Positions 47,978 to 57,139 of a stretch of DNA of 63,537 bases are shown piece by piece. Below the pieces are notes generated by a model. It ran no database searches, was not told the origin of the DNA, and was given only the letters and a program-made list of their open reading frames with translations. The position numbers and the translations under genes were made by a program. This stretch comes from Treponema sp. UBA1747. Its GTDB lineage: Bacteria > Spirochaetota > Spirochaetia > Treponematales > Treponemataceae. Position 1 is the first letter of the stretch; each line of letters starts with the position of its first letter. Location: assembly GCA_002315375.1 (NCBI GenBank), contig DCHR01000044.1, positions 1 through 63,537 on the forward strand, read 5' to 3'.

Positions 47978-48458
47978 AAACCGGAATACCTGTGATTACA
48001 TTAATTTTACGTTTTCGTACAAAAGGATTCTTTCCATTGCTTAAATCTATAAAAAGGAAAAGGAGAAGTGTCATAAAAAAGAAAACAACACCTAAAATCT
48101 TGCAAACATCATCCGGAATATATGTGATTTCAGACCTTTTCAGAACTGTACCTGTATCATAAAGAGTATGTTCAAAAGGTTTAAGTCCTGTAATCTTTAC
48201 AAGAGTTTCCCCTTCTTTAACATATTCAAGTTTTCTGGCGTAAGCCGCAATTACATCGCGGTCATTGGAGAGAGCATTTTTTTCTAAAATCAGTTCATCA
48301 TTTATTTTCTGGATATCTGATGCCTGCTTAGAGATTTCACGTTTTTGATTTTCTAAATTTTTATAACTATTTATACCATTCTGTCCGGCGAAAATGGAAA
48401 CTGCAACGTAGACCACAGTTCCAGCCAGAGCAGAGGCCAGCAACTTTAAATGAATCAT
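47958..48458 (-). CDS. DivIC/FtsB-like membrane coiled-coil protein
   Basis: About 166 residues. A first membrane segment (LLASALAGTVVYVAVSIFA) leads into a coiled coil (NSYKNLENQKREISKQASDI to about residue 75) with the downstream KLEYVKEGETLVKI, the pattern of the septum-formation initiator family (DivIC/FtsB). Unlike the classical family it has a second membrane segment (ILGVVFFFMTLLLFLFIDL) and a basic C-terminal tail. Start taken at ATG 48458; a GTG two codons earlier is possible. Role in cell division is inferred from the coiled-coil pattern. Confidence 0.55.
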   Translation of the reverse strand: MIHLKLLASALAGTVVYVAVSIFAGQNGINSYKNLENQKREISKQASDIQKINDELILEKNALSNDRDVIAAYARKLEYVKEGETLVKITGLKPFEHTLYDTGTVLKRSEITYIPDDVCKILGVVFFFMTLLLFLFIDLSNGKNPFVRKRKINVITGIPVYGGKQI

Positions 48459-48507
48459 AATCACTTTATTATCGGAAAAAATTTACATTTTCTTGATTCA
48501 AAAAGTG

Positions 48508-48516
48508 TGTTATAAT
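48508..48516 (+). promoter_or_regulatory. Extended -10 promoter of the 48650-56426 operon
   Basis: TGT followed by TATAAT (TGN extended -10). The -35 position has no good match. The leader of about 130 nt contains a long hairpin with arms TAATAGA (about 48581) and TCTATTA (about 48621) and inner arms AAGCA/TGCTT. Confidence 0.5.
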
Positions 48517-48649
48517 TAAATAAATTAACTATATAGAAGTAAATTTTCTATTTAGATTTCGAGCGTAAAAGCCGATACTTTAATAGACAAAAAAGCAAAA
48601 TTTCTTTTTATGCTTTTATTCTATTAATACCTTACAAGAGGGGAACAAT

Positions 48650-51316
48650 ATGAGCGATTCAACAGACAACACAACAGAACTTGACAGCTATGGTGTTTGG
48701 GTAAAAAGACCGGGAACTACCGAAGAACCTAGTTCGGATAATTTTGACATTCCTGATTTCCCGGATCCAGACACAGTTGATGTTTTCGCAGATTTTAATG
48801 ACGAAGATATTTCTATTGAATCAGTTCCAGAAGAAGAAATACCTGAAGAAGCTGCTGAGACTTTTGAAGTTTCGGAAACTCCTGATTTAACAGACTTCAC
48901 TGAAGAAGAAGTTGACTTATCAGCTTTTGACGTAGCTGAAGAAGAATCACCAGTTCCAGTAGAAGAACCTGAAGCCGTTGAAGAAGAAATTGATTTTAAT
49001 CTTTCTGATGAAGACGGTGAAATATCACTTGATGAGTTCCTTGAAGACGGTTTCTCTGATGAATCAGTAGCAAGTGGAAACAACGGTTTTGCTGCAGACG
49101 CTGTCCCTGCATCAAACACTACTGAAGAAGTTTCCCTTGATGAATTTGCAGACGGAGAGATTTCCCTTGATGACTTCCTTGATGGCGGAGACTTCACTTC
49201 AAGTCCTGCACCAGAAGCAAAGGCTCCGGCAACTGAAGAAATTGTAGATGAAAAACCACTTGAACTGGACATTTCTTTCGATGCTTCTGCCGATACAATC
49301 GAAACAGAAGACAATATTCAGACCGAAGATACTTTCGAAGACGAATCTGATTTCCAGGTTGATGAAAACATTTCCGTTTCTGACGGTGCAAGCCACTCTA
49401 CTGAAGTATTCGGTGATACAGAAGAAATCGATCTTTCTGACTTTGGAATTGATGCCAACGCAGAAGAAACTCCAATTACTCAGAACGTTGAAGAATCTAA
49501 ATTAAAAGATAAAGTTGTTGACTTTGACCTTTGTGTATCTGATGAAAAAATGACATCAGCTCCAATTGTTGAAGAAGTTAAAGATGCAGCACCGGAAGAA
49601 GAAATCCCGGCTCCTGTTTCTGCCCCTGCCCCTACTCCTGCAGTTGAAACAAATAATGTTGCTGCTGCTCCTGTTTCAAATGAAAGCAATGAACTTCTCC
49701 AGCAGATTATTGCCGAACTTTCCGGAATGAAGGCTGAAATCAATGCACTGAAAGCAAACCTTGATCAGATGCAGAACCAGAAAGAAGAAAAGGTTGTTGA
49801 AGAAACAGCAGAAACTGTTACAGAAGAAATCCCTGCTCCTGCAGAAGAAACAGTAACTGAAGAAACAATTATAGAAGAAACTGTTGAAGAACCAACTGTA
49901 GAAGACGAAATTATTACAGAAATTCCTGAAACAACTGAAGATGATTCACTTGGATTCTTCGACAATTCCGATGGTGACGACACAATTGCTCTTTCAGGAG
50001 ATGAACTGGATAACATGCTCAGCAATGTTGAAATTGCAGAAGAACCTGTAATTGAAGAAACAATTGTTGAAGAAGTTATTGAAGAGCCTGTAATCGAAGA
50101 AACAGTTGTTGAAGAAGTTACTGAAGAACCTGTGATCGAAGAAACAATAATTGAAGAAGTTACTGAAGAACCTGTAATCGAAGAAACAGTTGTTGAAGAA
50201 GTTACTGAAGAACCTGTAATCGAAGAATCAGTTGTTGAAGAAGTTGCAGATGAACCTGTAATTGATATTCCTGAAACAACTGAAGATGATTCACTTGGTT
50301 TCTTTGATAACTCTGATGGTGACGATACAATTGCACTTTCAGGTGATGAACTGGACAATATGCTCAGCAACGTTGAAATCACAGAAGAAGAAGTAATTGA
50401 AGAAACTGAAATTCCTGAAGAACTTCCTGAAGAAACCGTTGTTGAAGATGCAGCAGAAGAAGTAATTGAAGAACCCCTGACTGAAGAACCAATTATTGAA
50501 GAAGAAACTGAAGATATTCCTGAAGAAATCGACATTGAACCTGTTTCTGATGAAATTATTGAAGATGATATTTTTGAACCTGTAGATAACTTCGAAATCG
50601 GAAACGAAGAAACAGTTGCAGAAAACGAAGAAGTTCTTGAAGAACCTGATCTCGATAATATTACTTTCGAAGATGAAACAGAAGATGATCTTCCTGAAGA
50701 AATTACAATCGAAAAAACCGACAGCATTGATGATATCCTGGTCGAATCTTCAAAAGATGACTTTATGAACTCTGTAAATGATTCAACAGAAACAATGGAA
50801 CCTGTTGAAGAAGTTATTGAAGAAATCGATGAAACTGTTGAACCAGTTGAAGAAACAGAAGACCTTGCAAAGATTGAAGATTTCGATGAGTTCATGAACA
50901 AGGATCCGTCTGCAGAAGAATCTCTTACAGAATCGAATATTGATTACCTGAACGAAGAACCTGCTGAAGAAACAATAGCAGAAGAAAACGAAGACTTCCC
51001 TTCTGTAGATATTTTCGATGTAAGCGAAGATTCTGGAATTACTGCAGAAGCAGTTCCTGAAGTTGATGTAATTGATGAACCTGCTGAAGAACCGGTTATT
51101 GAAGAAACTGCAGTAGAAGAACCTGCTGTTGAAGAAGCAGTTGCTCCTGCTGCTGAGGACAATGCAAATGAAGAACTGAAAAAAGACATCAAATCAGTTC
51201 TTCTTTACATGGATCAGCTCCTCGAAAATCTTCCTGAAGAAAAAATCGTTGAATTCGCTAAATCTGAAGAATTCTCAACATACAAAAAACTTTTCTCAGA
51301 ACTTGGATTGGCTTAA
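48650..51316 (+). CDS. Very acidic repeat protein
   Basis: An 888-residue, Glu/Asp-rich protein without signal peptide or membrane segment. It contains a short coiled coil (LLQQIIAELSGMKAEINALK, about residues 345-380), two long copies of the segment IPETTEDDSLGFFDNS plus GDDTIALSGDELDNMLSNVE, and between them five 14-residue repeats of the form EEPVIEETVVEEVT. The C-terminal 50 residues (LKKDIKSVLLYMDQLLENLP...) look folded and helical. Phrases such as DDTIALSGDELDN recall other Treponema acidic proteins. It heads the operon with two MptE-like proteins, so a scaffold in motility or glycosylation is possible. Function unknown. Confidence 0.75.
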   Translation: MSDSTDNTTELDSYGVWVKRPGTTEEPSSDNFDIPDFPDPDTVDVFADFNDEDISIESVPEEEIPEEAAETFEVSETPDLTDFTEEEVDLSAFDVAEEESPVPVEEPEAVEEEIDFNLSDEDGEISLDEFLEDGFSDESVASGNNGFAADAVPASNTTEEVSLDEFADGEISLDDFLDGGDFTSSPAPEAKAPATEEIVDEKPLELDISFDASADTIETEDNIQTEDTFEDESDFQVDENISVSDGASHSTEVFGDTEEIDLSDFGIDANAEETPITQNVEESKLKDKVVDFDLCVSDEKMTSAPIVEEVKDAAPEEEIPAPVSAPAPTPAVETNNVAAAPVSNESNELLQQIIAELSGMKAEINALKANLDQMQNQKEEKVVEETAETVTEEIPAPAEETVTEETIIEETVEEPTVEDEIITEIPETTEDDSLGFFDNSDGDDTIALSGDELDNMLSNVEIAEEPVIEETIVEEVIEEPVIEETVVEEVTEEPVIEETIIEEVTEEPVIEETVVEEVTEEPVIEESVVEEVADEPVIDIPETTEDDSLGFFDNSDGDDTIALSGDELDNMLSNVEITEEEVIEETEIPEELPEETVVEDAAEEVIEEPLTEEPIIEEETEDIPEEIDIEPVSDEIIEDDIFEPVDNFEIGNEETVAENEEVLEEPDLDNITFEDETEDDLPEEITIEKTDSIDDILVESSKDDFMNSVNDSTETMEPVEEVIEEIDETVEPVEETEDLAKIEDFDEFMNKDPSAEESLTESNIDYLNEEPAEETIAEENEDFPSVDIFDVSEDSGITAEAVPEVDVIDEPAEEPVIEETAVEEPAVEEAVAPAAEDNANEELKKDIKSVLLYMDQLLENLPEEKIVEFAKSEEFSTYKKLFSELGLA
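49922..50380. repeat. Nested repeats in the acidic protein gene
   Basis: A segment of about 115 bp encoding PETTEDDSLGFFDNSDGDD and the following residues occurs at 49922-50036 and again at 50267-50380. Between them five 42-bp units (50039-50248) encode the 14-residue acidic repeat. Internal recombination could change the unit number. Confidence 0.85.
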
Positions 51317-51318
51317 TA

Positions 51319-52122
51319 ATGGGATTACTCAGTCGCATTTCAGCAGGACTCGAAACTCCTGCTGAAATCACAAAAGAAAGTTCTTCTGATCAGGTTGTTT
51401 CTGCAGCCTCAGATTCAGAAAAACTTTCTTTTTTTGATTTTATTCACAAAAACTCTCTTTCTCATTGCTGTATTTTCAAGAAAATAAATTCGATATTCGT
51501 TTCTTCCTTTTCATGGGGATTTGACGGAGATACCATTCTCCAGTCTATTTCCACTTCTGATTTCTGGGAAGGAACTATAAAACCTGAACAATGGAATACT
51601 TTTTCAAGAGAAGAAAATTCCCTCAATACAATGCTCCAGTTTTTTTCTGAAAAGCTGAAATCAAATTTTAATTTTGTATATGTTTACGAAATTAATGATT
51701 ATATTCTTCTGATAGCGGAAGAATCTGTATTTCTCAGGGAGCCTGAACTCGATAAAATCTCAGCAGATTTTCTGAATATTGATCTGGAAAAATTGCCGGA
51801 ATACAAAGACCTCTTGTCGGATAATGAAACTCCATGTTCAGTAAAGTGCACTTTCTCAATTGAAAATGCACTTAATGAAATAATGGAACAACTTTCCCCT
51901 TCCATGAAAACAAACATGTCCTGTTCCTTTATCTCGGAAACCTGTAATTTAATGAGGAAACTTTTTACAAAAGGTTCTTATGAATATCTTGGAAATTACA
52001 AATTTTCAGTTTCCTTGAATTCAGAATCAAGAGTTTCTGATGATGTACTGAAGCTTTTCCTGAAAACTTCTTTATCTGTCATTTTTAAAGATAAAAGTAG
52101 TTTTATTTCTTATGACTGTTGA
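51319..52122 (+). CDS. Conserved-looking protein of unknown function
   Basis: A 267-residue cytoplasmic protein without signal peptide. Features visible are KKINSIFVSSFSWGFDGDTI, EQWNTFSREENSLNTML and two half-domains of alternating strands and helices. I recognise no family. It begins 3 bp after the acidic protein and overlaps the first MptE-like gene by 11 bp, so it is in the same translational unit. A role with the acidic protein or in flagellin modification is inferred only from position. Confidence 0.6.
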   Translation: MGLLSRISAGLETPAEITKESSSDQVVSAASDSEKLSFFDFIHKNSLSHCCIFKKINSIFVSSFSWGFDGDTILQSISTSDFWEGTIKPEQWNTFSREENSLNTMLQFFSEKLKSNFNFVYVYEINDYILLIAEESVFLREPELDKISADFLNIDLEKLPEYKDLLSDNETPCSVKCTFSIENALNEIMEQLSPSMKTNMSCSFISETCNLMRKLFTKGSYEYLGNYKFSVSLNSESRVSDDVLKLFLKTSLSVIFKDKSSFISYDC

Positions 52123-53593
52123 TTTCCTTATTGCAAAAGACGGAAACAAAACCTGTAAAATCAACCAGGTTTTCATGCATTCTGCATACTCCCCGGTTAA
52201 AGAAAGCGAAAGATTTGTCCAGAATATTAAAACTTCTTTTGAACCTGACATAATCTTTATATGTGAACCCTGTCTTTCTTACTGTACATCTTTTTTAAGA
52301 ATCAGATTTCCCAAAACAAAACTTGCAGTCATAAGATTTTCAAATGATTTCGAAGAATATGATTTGCAATTCGATTATGTATTTTATCTGAAGGATTTCA
52401 AATCCGCATATTTTTTTCTTGATTATATTTTTAATTTTTTTGGAGAAAATATTCTTTCCTATTCGCTTTTTTTAGTTTGGGAACCTTCGGGAAAAATATT
52501 CTCATCCGAAATAACTGAGCTTCTTCTTTCTTACAAAAAAGCAATTGAAAAATGTCATTCTATTTTAAGGACAAGGGCTTTCTTTGAAACAAGATGGATC
52601 ACAAACACCGTAAGAACTGTTTCCAATTTACAGAACCTTTCGGTTCTGAAAAAAAAGGGAACCTGCCCTGTTATTATCTGTGCTTCCGGCCCAAGTTTAA
52701 AAAATATAATTCCTATCCTAAGTCAGAATAAAAACCAGTTTTTAATCGCTGTTTCATCAGCATTGAAGCCTCTTGTCGAAAACAATATAATTCCGGACAT
52801 TGTTATTACAACAGACGGTGGTTTTTGGGCAAAAAAACACCTTTTGAAAATACCCGAAAAAACGATTATAGCACTTGGAATCGAAGGAAATGTTCCTTTC
52901 AGATACTACACCTCTGAAAACCCTATCATGCCTCTGGTTTATGATGATGGTTTGTCAAAAAAAATATTCAGTGCAAGCGGATTAACAGAAACAAAAGGTT
53001 TAAGATGCGGAACAGTCAGTGGAACAGCACTGGACCTGGCCTTGAATCTTTCATCGGGAGACATTTATTTTACAGGCCTTGATCTCCAGGCCGCAAAAGG
53101 ATTTCAGCACACTCAGAACAATGAACTGGAAATTTTAAATTCCCTGTCAGATAATAATATTTTATCCAAAGAAAAAAGAAACTGTACCCAGGGCTTTTCT
53201 TCTCAAAAAGAATCATTGAAACTTTATGAAGAATGGTTTAACCTGCAAAAATTCGAAAATAGAAAAGTTTTCCGCGTTATTGAAAATCCTAAAAATCATT
53301 TCACAGAAATAAAAGATATTAGTTCCTCTGATTTTTCAAAACTAAAATTTTCTGGTGAAAAACCTTCTTTATTTACAGAAAAAATCAATTCTGAAATTTC
53401 AAGAAGCAGAATTCAGGAATATATAAAGAATAATAAAAACAATGATGACTGGTTATCCAATACTTTTCCGGTTGATTATCTAAATTACCTTCATACTTAT
53501 GACGAAAATCTAAAAGAAACGTTACGTTCAAAAATACTTTCCCAAAACAAGGAATTCATTGCCAGATTATGCCGTTTTTATATAAAGAAATAA
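52112..53593 (+). CDS. MptE-like (DUF115) protein 1, motility-associated glycosylation type
   Basis: A 493-residue protein. The DUF115 core starts at residue about 185: CPVIICASGPSLKN (Gly193-Pro-Ser-Leu196), then IAVSSALKPLVENNIIPDI and VITTDGGFWAKKHL, with DIYFTGLDLQAAKG later. DUF115/Maf proteins transfer nonulosonic acids or other sugars to flagellins; in Treponema flagellins are known to be glycosylated. The N-terminal 180 residues are family-specific. It overlaps its paralogue-like neighbour by 25 bp. Donor sugar unknown. Confidence 0.7.
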   Translation: MTVDFLIAKDGNKTCKINQVFMHSAYSPVKESERFVQNIKTSFEPDIIFICEPCLSYCTSFLRIRFPKTKLAVIRFSNDFEEYDLQFDYVFYLKDFKSAYFFLDYIFNFFGENILSYSLFLVWEPSGKIFSSEITELLLSYKKAIEKCHSILRTRAFFETRWITNTVRTVSNLQNLSVLKKKGTCPVIICASGPSLKNIIPILSQNKNQFLIAVSSALKPLVENNIIPDIVITTDGGFWAKKHLLKIPEKTIIALGIEGNVPFRYYTSENPIMPLVYDDGLSKKIFSASGLTETKGLRCGTVSGTALDLALNLSSGDIYFTGLDLQAAKGFQHTQNNELEILNSLSDNNILSKEKRNCTQGFSSQKESLKLYEEWFNLQKFENRKVFRVIENPKNHFTEIKDISSSDFSKLKFSGEKPSLFTEKINSEISRSRIQEYIKNNKNNDDWLSNTFPVDYLNYLHTYDENLKETLRSKILSQNKEFIARLCRFYIKK

Positions 53594-55041
53594 TCAGCTC
53601 AAAAACCGGATCTCTCATCCCTGTCCTTAAAAACGGTAAAACAATTGAATCAATATATAATCCGGAAAAAGATGCGGAAAGAAAAATTTCAGCTCTGGAA
53701 ACAAATACAGGCTTCTTTCTGATTCTGGGGCTTGGATCAGGAATCCTCATAAACCAGCTTATTGAAACTTTCCCTGAAGCAAAGATACTTTGTGTTGAAT
53801 ATTCAAAAGAAGAAATCGATTTTTTAAGTCAGTCCACTCTTATCCAGACCTTAAAAAATAAAATAAATCTGATTACAAAAGATGGAATATTTAATGAAAT
53901 CCTTTCTTCATATCTCCCCGCTTTACATGGAAATATGAAAATCCTGGAACAGACAAATTATTTTTCAGGCAACAAAGATTACGAAGATTATGTAAAAGGG
54001 GAAATTCAGAAAGCACTCAAATATATTTCTGCTGATTTTTCTGTTCAATCTCATTTTGGAAAAATCTGGCAGCATAATATCCTGAATAACATTTCCGAAT
54101 TCGGAAACAGAACTATTGAACCGGAAGCTTTATTCAACAAAGAAGAAAAAACCAGTGTTGTTTTAGCGGCAGGACCAACCTTAAATAAAGAAATTGAAAT
54201 TATAAAAAAAGATCCTGAATCTTTTTGTGTAATCTCTACCGATACTGCCTACCAGGCCGCAAAAAAAAATGGAATTCATTGTGATTACGTAGTTACCCTC
54301 GACGCACAGAACATTTCCGTAAATCATTTTACAGGAACACCTTCCGCAAAAACTATTTTCCTAATCGATTACAATTCATCACCTTCTATTGTAAGGAAAC
54401 TTTCAGAAAATAAAATTCCCTTTTACTTTTTTGCATCGGGACATCCTCTTATCGAATTTCTAAACCTTTATTCAGGAAAAAAGGAAAATCTTCTTCATCT
54501 TGAATCAGGTAACGGAACTGTCACTATTGCCGCTGTTGATTTTGCAATCCAGGCAGGATTCAGGGAAATAAAAGTCCTGGGAGCTGATTTCTCATATCCT
54601 TGCGGTAAACCTTACTGCAAGGGTTCATATCTTGATACCCTTTATAACATGAGTTCAAACAGACTGAAAACATCAGAACAGCAATTCGACAGGCTCATGT
54701 TCAGAACCGAATTAATAAGACCTGAGGATACCCCAACAACAGAAGTTCTTTTATCTTACAAAAGCTCTTTTGAAGCCTTTTTACAAAGAAAAGAAATGTT
54801 CTTCATAAAAAAACAAAATGTTTATGAAATCAAAAAAAAGTACGAAAATATAAATAAGGAGTTTTCAAAACTTTATTTCGACAGGGAATATTTTTTGAAG
54901 GCAATCACGTCCGAAAACAAGGATTTGATTACGGCTAGTCTGCCCTTCCTTGCTTTTTTACAAATGAGAGATTCCGGTTTATCCCGGAATGATCTTATTC
55001 AAAAAGCAATTTCCGACATTAAAAGGTATACTGAAAGATGA
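53569..55041 (+). CDS. MptE-like (DUF115) protein 2, motility-associated glycosylation type
   Basis: A 490-residue protein of the same superfamily but not closely similar. The N terminus has a Rossmann-like loop (FFLILGLGSGILINQLIE) and AKILCVEYSKEEIDFL. The DUF115 core starts SVVLAAGPTLNKEIE (Gly202-Pro-Thr-Leu205) and has VISTDTAYQAAKKNGI, YVVTLDAQNIS and the late EIKVLGADFSYPCGKPYCKG. This is the more typical Maf organisation. The ATG follows AAGGA at a long distance (about 14 nt), so translation probably depends on coupling with the upstream gene. Confidence 0.75.
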   Translation: MPFLYKEIISSKTGSLIPVLKNGKTIESIYNPEKDAERKISALETNTGFFLILGLGSGILINQLIETFPEAKILCVEYSKEEIDFLSQSTLIQTLKNKINLITKDGIFNEILSSYLPALHGNMKILEQTNYFSGNKDYEDYVKGEIQKALKYISADFSVQSHFGKIWQHNILNNISEFGNRTIEPEALFNKEEKTSVVLAAGPTLNKEIEIIKKDPESFCVISTDTAYQAAKKNGIHCDYVVTLDAQNISVNHFTGTPSAKTIFLIDYNSSPSIVRKLSENKIPFYFFASGHPLIEFLNLYSGKKENLLHLESGNGTVTIAAVDFAIQAGFREIKVLGADFSYPCGKPYCKGSYLDTLYNMSSNRLKTSEQQFDRLMFRTELIRPEDTPTTEVLLSYKSSFEAFLQRKEMFFIKKQNVYEIKKKYENINKEFSKLYFDREYFLKAITSENKDLITASLPFLAFLQMRDSGLSRNDLIQKAISDIKRYTER

Positions 55042-56426
55042 AAAGAAATGTTTTAATTCCTGTTTACTGTATTCTGGTTGGTATTATATTTTTAGGAACA
55101 GTAATTTATTCAGGCACATCTCTGTACAAGGAAAACAATAAAGGATATACAGAATCAAAGGTAAAATTTGATTCAATGAGTGCTGAAATCAAAAAAGCTT
55201 TTGAAGATCCTTATAGTTCAAATCTAGCTGATAAGCTTTATAAGGCTGTGGGCGACTATAATGATTATGCCTACATTTCCATAAAAGTAAACGGAAATAC
55301 AGTTTTCCTTTACCCTGGTGACCTTGAAGAACCTTCTGAAAATACAAAACTTTCCAAACATTATATAAAAACAATAACAACACCGGAATTAAATCTTTCG
55401 ATTTCTGCAAATGTATACACACTTAAACCGGCATCTATTGCATGGCATGCAAAAACTGCTTTTATTATCATTCTTATTTTCACAATTTTAACAATACTCA
55501 TTATTGTTTATATCAGCATGAATAATCCGGAAGAGGAAATTGAATCAATCGAAAATGAAATTTCCGAGGATATTGAAATCGCCGAATCAGATGATGAACC
55601 TGAAACTGAAAAAATTCCGGATGAAGCAGAATATGAAGAATCAGTAATTGACAGTACAGACAATACTCCAACTGAAACTGCTGTTGAAATTGAAACAATT
55701 CCAGCTGAAGAAACTTCTACAGAAACCAGTGAACCTGAAGCAGAAGCTGAAATGGAACCTGAAACAGAAGCTGAAAACCTTATTAAGGAAGAAGCAGAGG
55801 TTGAAAGTCCAGCAGATAATGAAGAAATTGAAGTAAGTTCAGATGAAGAAATCGAAGCAACTGAAGAAGAAGAAAAGGAACCTGTTGAAGAAGTTGAACT
55901 TCCAGTGGCCGACTGCAAACCTTCAGAAGAGGCTCCAAACGGCCTTTTCAATCCAGAAACAGGTTTTGGTTGGGAATCATATCTGGTAACAAGACTGGAC
56001 AATGAACTTAGTCGAGCTTCGGCCTCTGAATTTGATGTTGTTCTTTTCCTGATTAAAATACCGGAACTGAAAACTCTTTCATGTGAGAAGTTCGAGCAGT
56101 TGTGCTCAGGACTTACCAATATTTTCCAGTTCAAAGATTTTATTTTCGAATACAAAGAAAACAGTTTTGCTGCAATAAAAACAAATACAACAATTGATGA
56201 AGCAATTCCTCTTGCTGACCAGATTTACTCTGAAATCTCCGGAATTGTAGAATCAGGAAAATGTTTTATCGGACTTTCTTCAAAAACTATCAGATTGATT
56301 GGGGCTGAAAGACTTATTAAGGAAGCAGATGCTGCCCTTTCACATGCAGAAGAAGATCCTGAAAATCCAATAATTGCATTCAGAGCTGATGCAGAAAAAT
56401 ACATGGATTTTATTGAGAAAAACTAA
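55038..56426 (+). CDS. Membrane protein with acidic linker and degenerate GGDEF-like domain
   Basis: A 462-residue protein. TM1 is at residues about 7-28, a short periplasmic domain follows, TM2 is at about 135-158. Residues 160-300 are an acidic low-complexity linker (EDIEIAESDDEPETE and similar). Residues about 300-462 look like a GGDEF fold: TRLDNELSRASASEFDVVL at its start and LIKEADAALSHAEEDPENP near its end, where active enzymes have rAD.Aly.AK. The GGDEF signature is replaced by Tyr372-Lys-Glu-Asn-Ser-Phe377, so cyclase activity is not expected. It may sense a nucleotide or act as scaffold. Last gene of the operon, overlapping the upstream stop by 4 bp. Confidence 0.65.
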   Translation: MKRNVLIPVYCILVGIIFLGTVIYSGTSLYKENNKGYTESKVKFDSMSAEIKKAFEDPYSSNLADKLYKAVGDYNDYAYISIKVNGNTVFLYPGDLEEPSENTKLSKHYIKTITTPELNLSISANVYTLKPASIAWHAKTAFIIILIFTILTILIIVYISMNNPEEEIESIENEISEDIEIAESDDEPETEKIPDEAEYEESVIDSTDNTPTETAVEIETIPAEETSTETSEPEAEAEMEPETEAENLIKEEAEVESPADNEEIEVSSDEEIEATEEEEKEPVEEVELPVADCKPSEEAPNGLFNPETGFGWESYLVTRLDNELSRASASEFDVVLFLIKIPELKTLSCEKFEQLCSGLTNIFQFKDFIFEYKENSFAAIKTNTTIDEAIPLADQIYSEISGIVESGKCFIGLSSKTIRLIGAERLIKEADAALSHAEEDPENPIIAFRADAEKYMDFIEKN

Positions 56427-56437
56427 ATAAAGAAAAG

Positions 56438-57139
56438 CTAATTTACTTTATCGATATCAACCAGACCTTCGAAATCCTCGAACTCATCTGGTTGATTTTT
56501 TTTGCCTGAAGATTTTTTATCCTGCTCTTCAGAAACTGGTGTGGTCACACCTTCTTTATTGTCTTCAGTTTTCTTTGAAAGCTCATTAATTTTATTGTTG
56601 AAAACAGTCACTTTTGCATTGTCAGGAAATTGAGCAAGAAGATTTTCTGTTTCTGTTCTGGCTTCTTCATATTTTTCAGATGAAATCAGAACAACAATGT
56701 AGTTTTCAAAAATAGTCTGACTTTCAGGAAAGTCTTTCCTGAGCTGTTCATAAATTGAAACTGATTCATTAAACTTTCCGGAACTGGCATAAATATAAGC
56801 AAGAACTTCTTTTAACTGAACATTTTCAGGATCACGTTTCAAAAGCTTCTGATAAAGAGCCTCTGAATCTGTCCATTTACTCTGTTTTACATAAGTTTCA
56901 GCCAGCTTATTACAGGCTGCCCAGTAAAGTTCTTTACTTTCCATGGCAGACTGGTAATAAACGGCTGCTTTGTCATATTTCTTTAATTCATAATAAGCAT
57001 CACCTAGATTCATGTATTCATTATAAAGATTCTGAATTACGCGGCTTTGTCTTCCAGGAACAATTGAATCAGATGCACAGGAAGACAAGGAAAGGAGTAT
57101 GCTAAAAATTATTGAAAATATGACTGAAGTTTTTTTCAT
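56438..57139 (-). CDS. TPR lipoprotein
   Basis: A 233-residue lipoprotein: signal peptide with lipobox LSSC (cysteine about residue 21). Residues about 38-190 hold TPR units (YMNLGDAYYELKKYDKAAVY, LAETYVKQSKWTDSEALYQ, LAYIYASSGKFNESVSIY). The tail is charged (KKSSGKKNQPDEFEDFEG). It would be tethered to a membrane and act as scaffold. Its start abuts the upstream uracil-PRTase-like gene stop, so the two are in one operon. Function unknown beyond that. Confidence 0.75.
   Translation of the reverse strand: MKKTSVIFSIIFSILLSLSSCASDSIVPGRQSRVIQNLYNEYMNLGDAYYELKKYDKAAVYYQSAMESKELYWAACNKLAETYVKQSKWTDSEALYQKLLKRDPENVQLKEVLAYIYASSGKFNESVSIYEQLRKDFPESQTIFENYIVVLISSEKYEEARTETENLLAQFPDNAKVTVFNNKINELSKKTEDNKEGVTTPVSEEQDKKSSGKKNQPDEFEDFEGLVDIDKVN

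Noticed and set aside
50039..50248. Regular 42-bp repeats considered as a CRISPR-like array
   Set aside because: The repeats are contiguous, in frame and encode a 14-residue protein motif; there are no spacers.
49765..50901. Serine-rich 378-codon open frame on the minus strand
   Set aside because: It is the antisense shadow of the acidic repeat gene; Glu codons read backwards give Ser-rich frames, and no ribosome-binding site or promoter fits.
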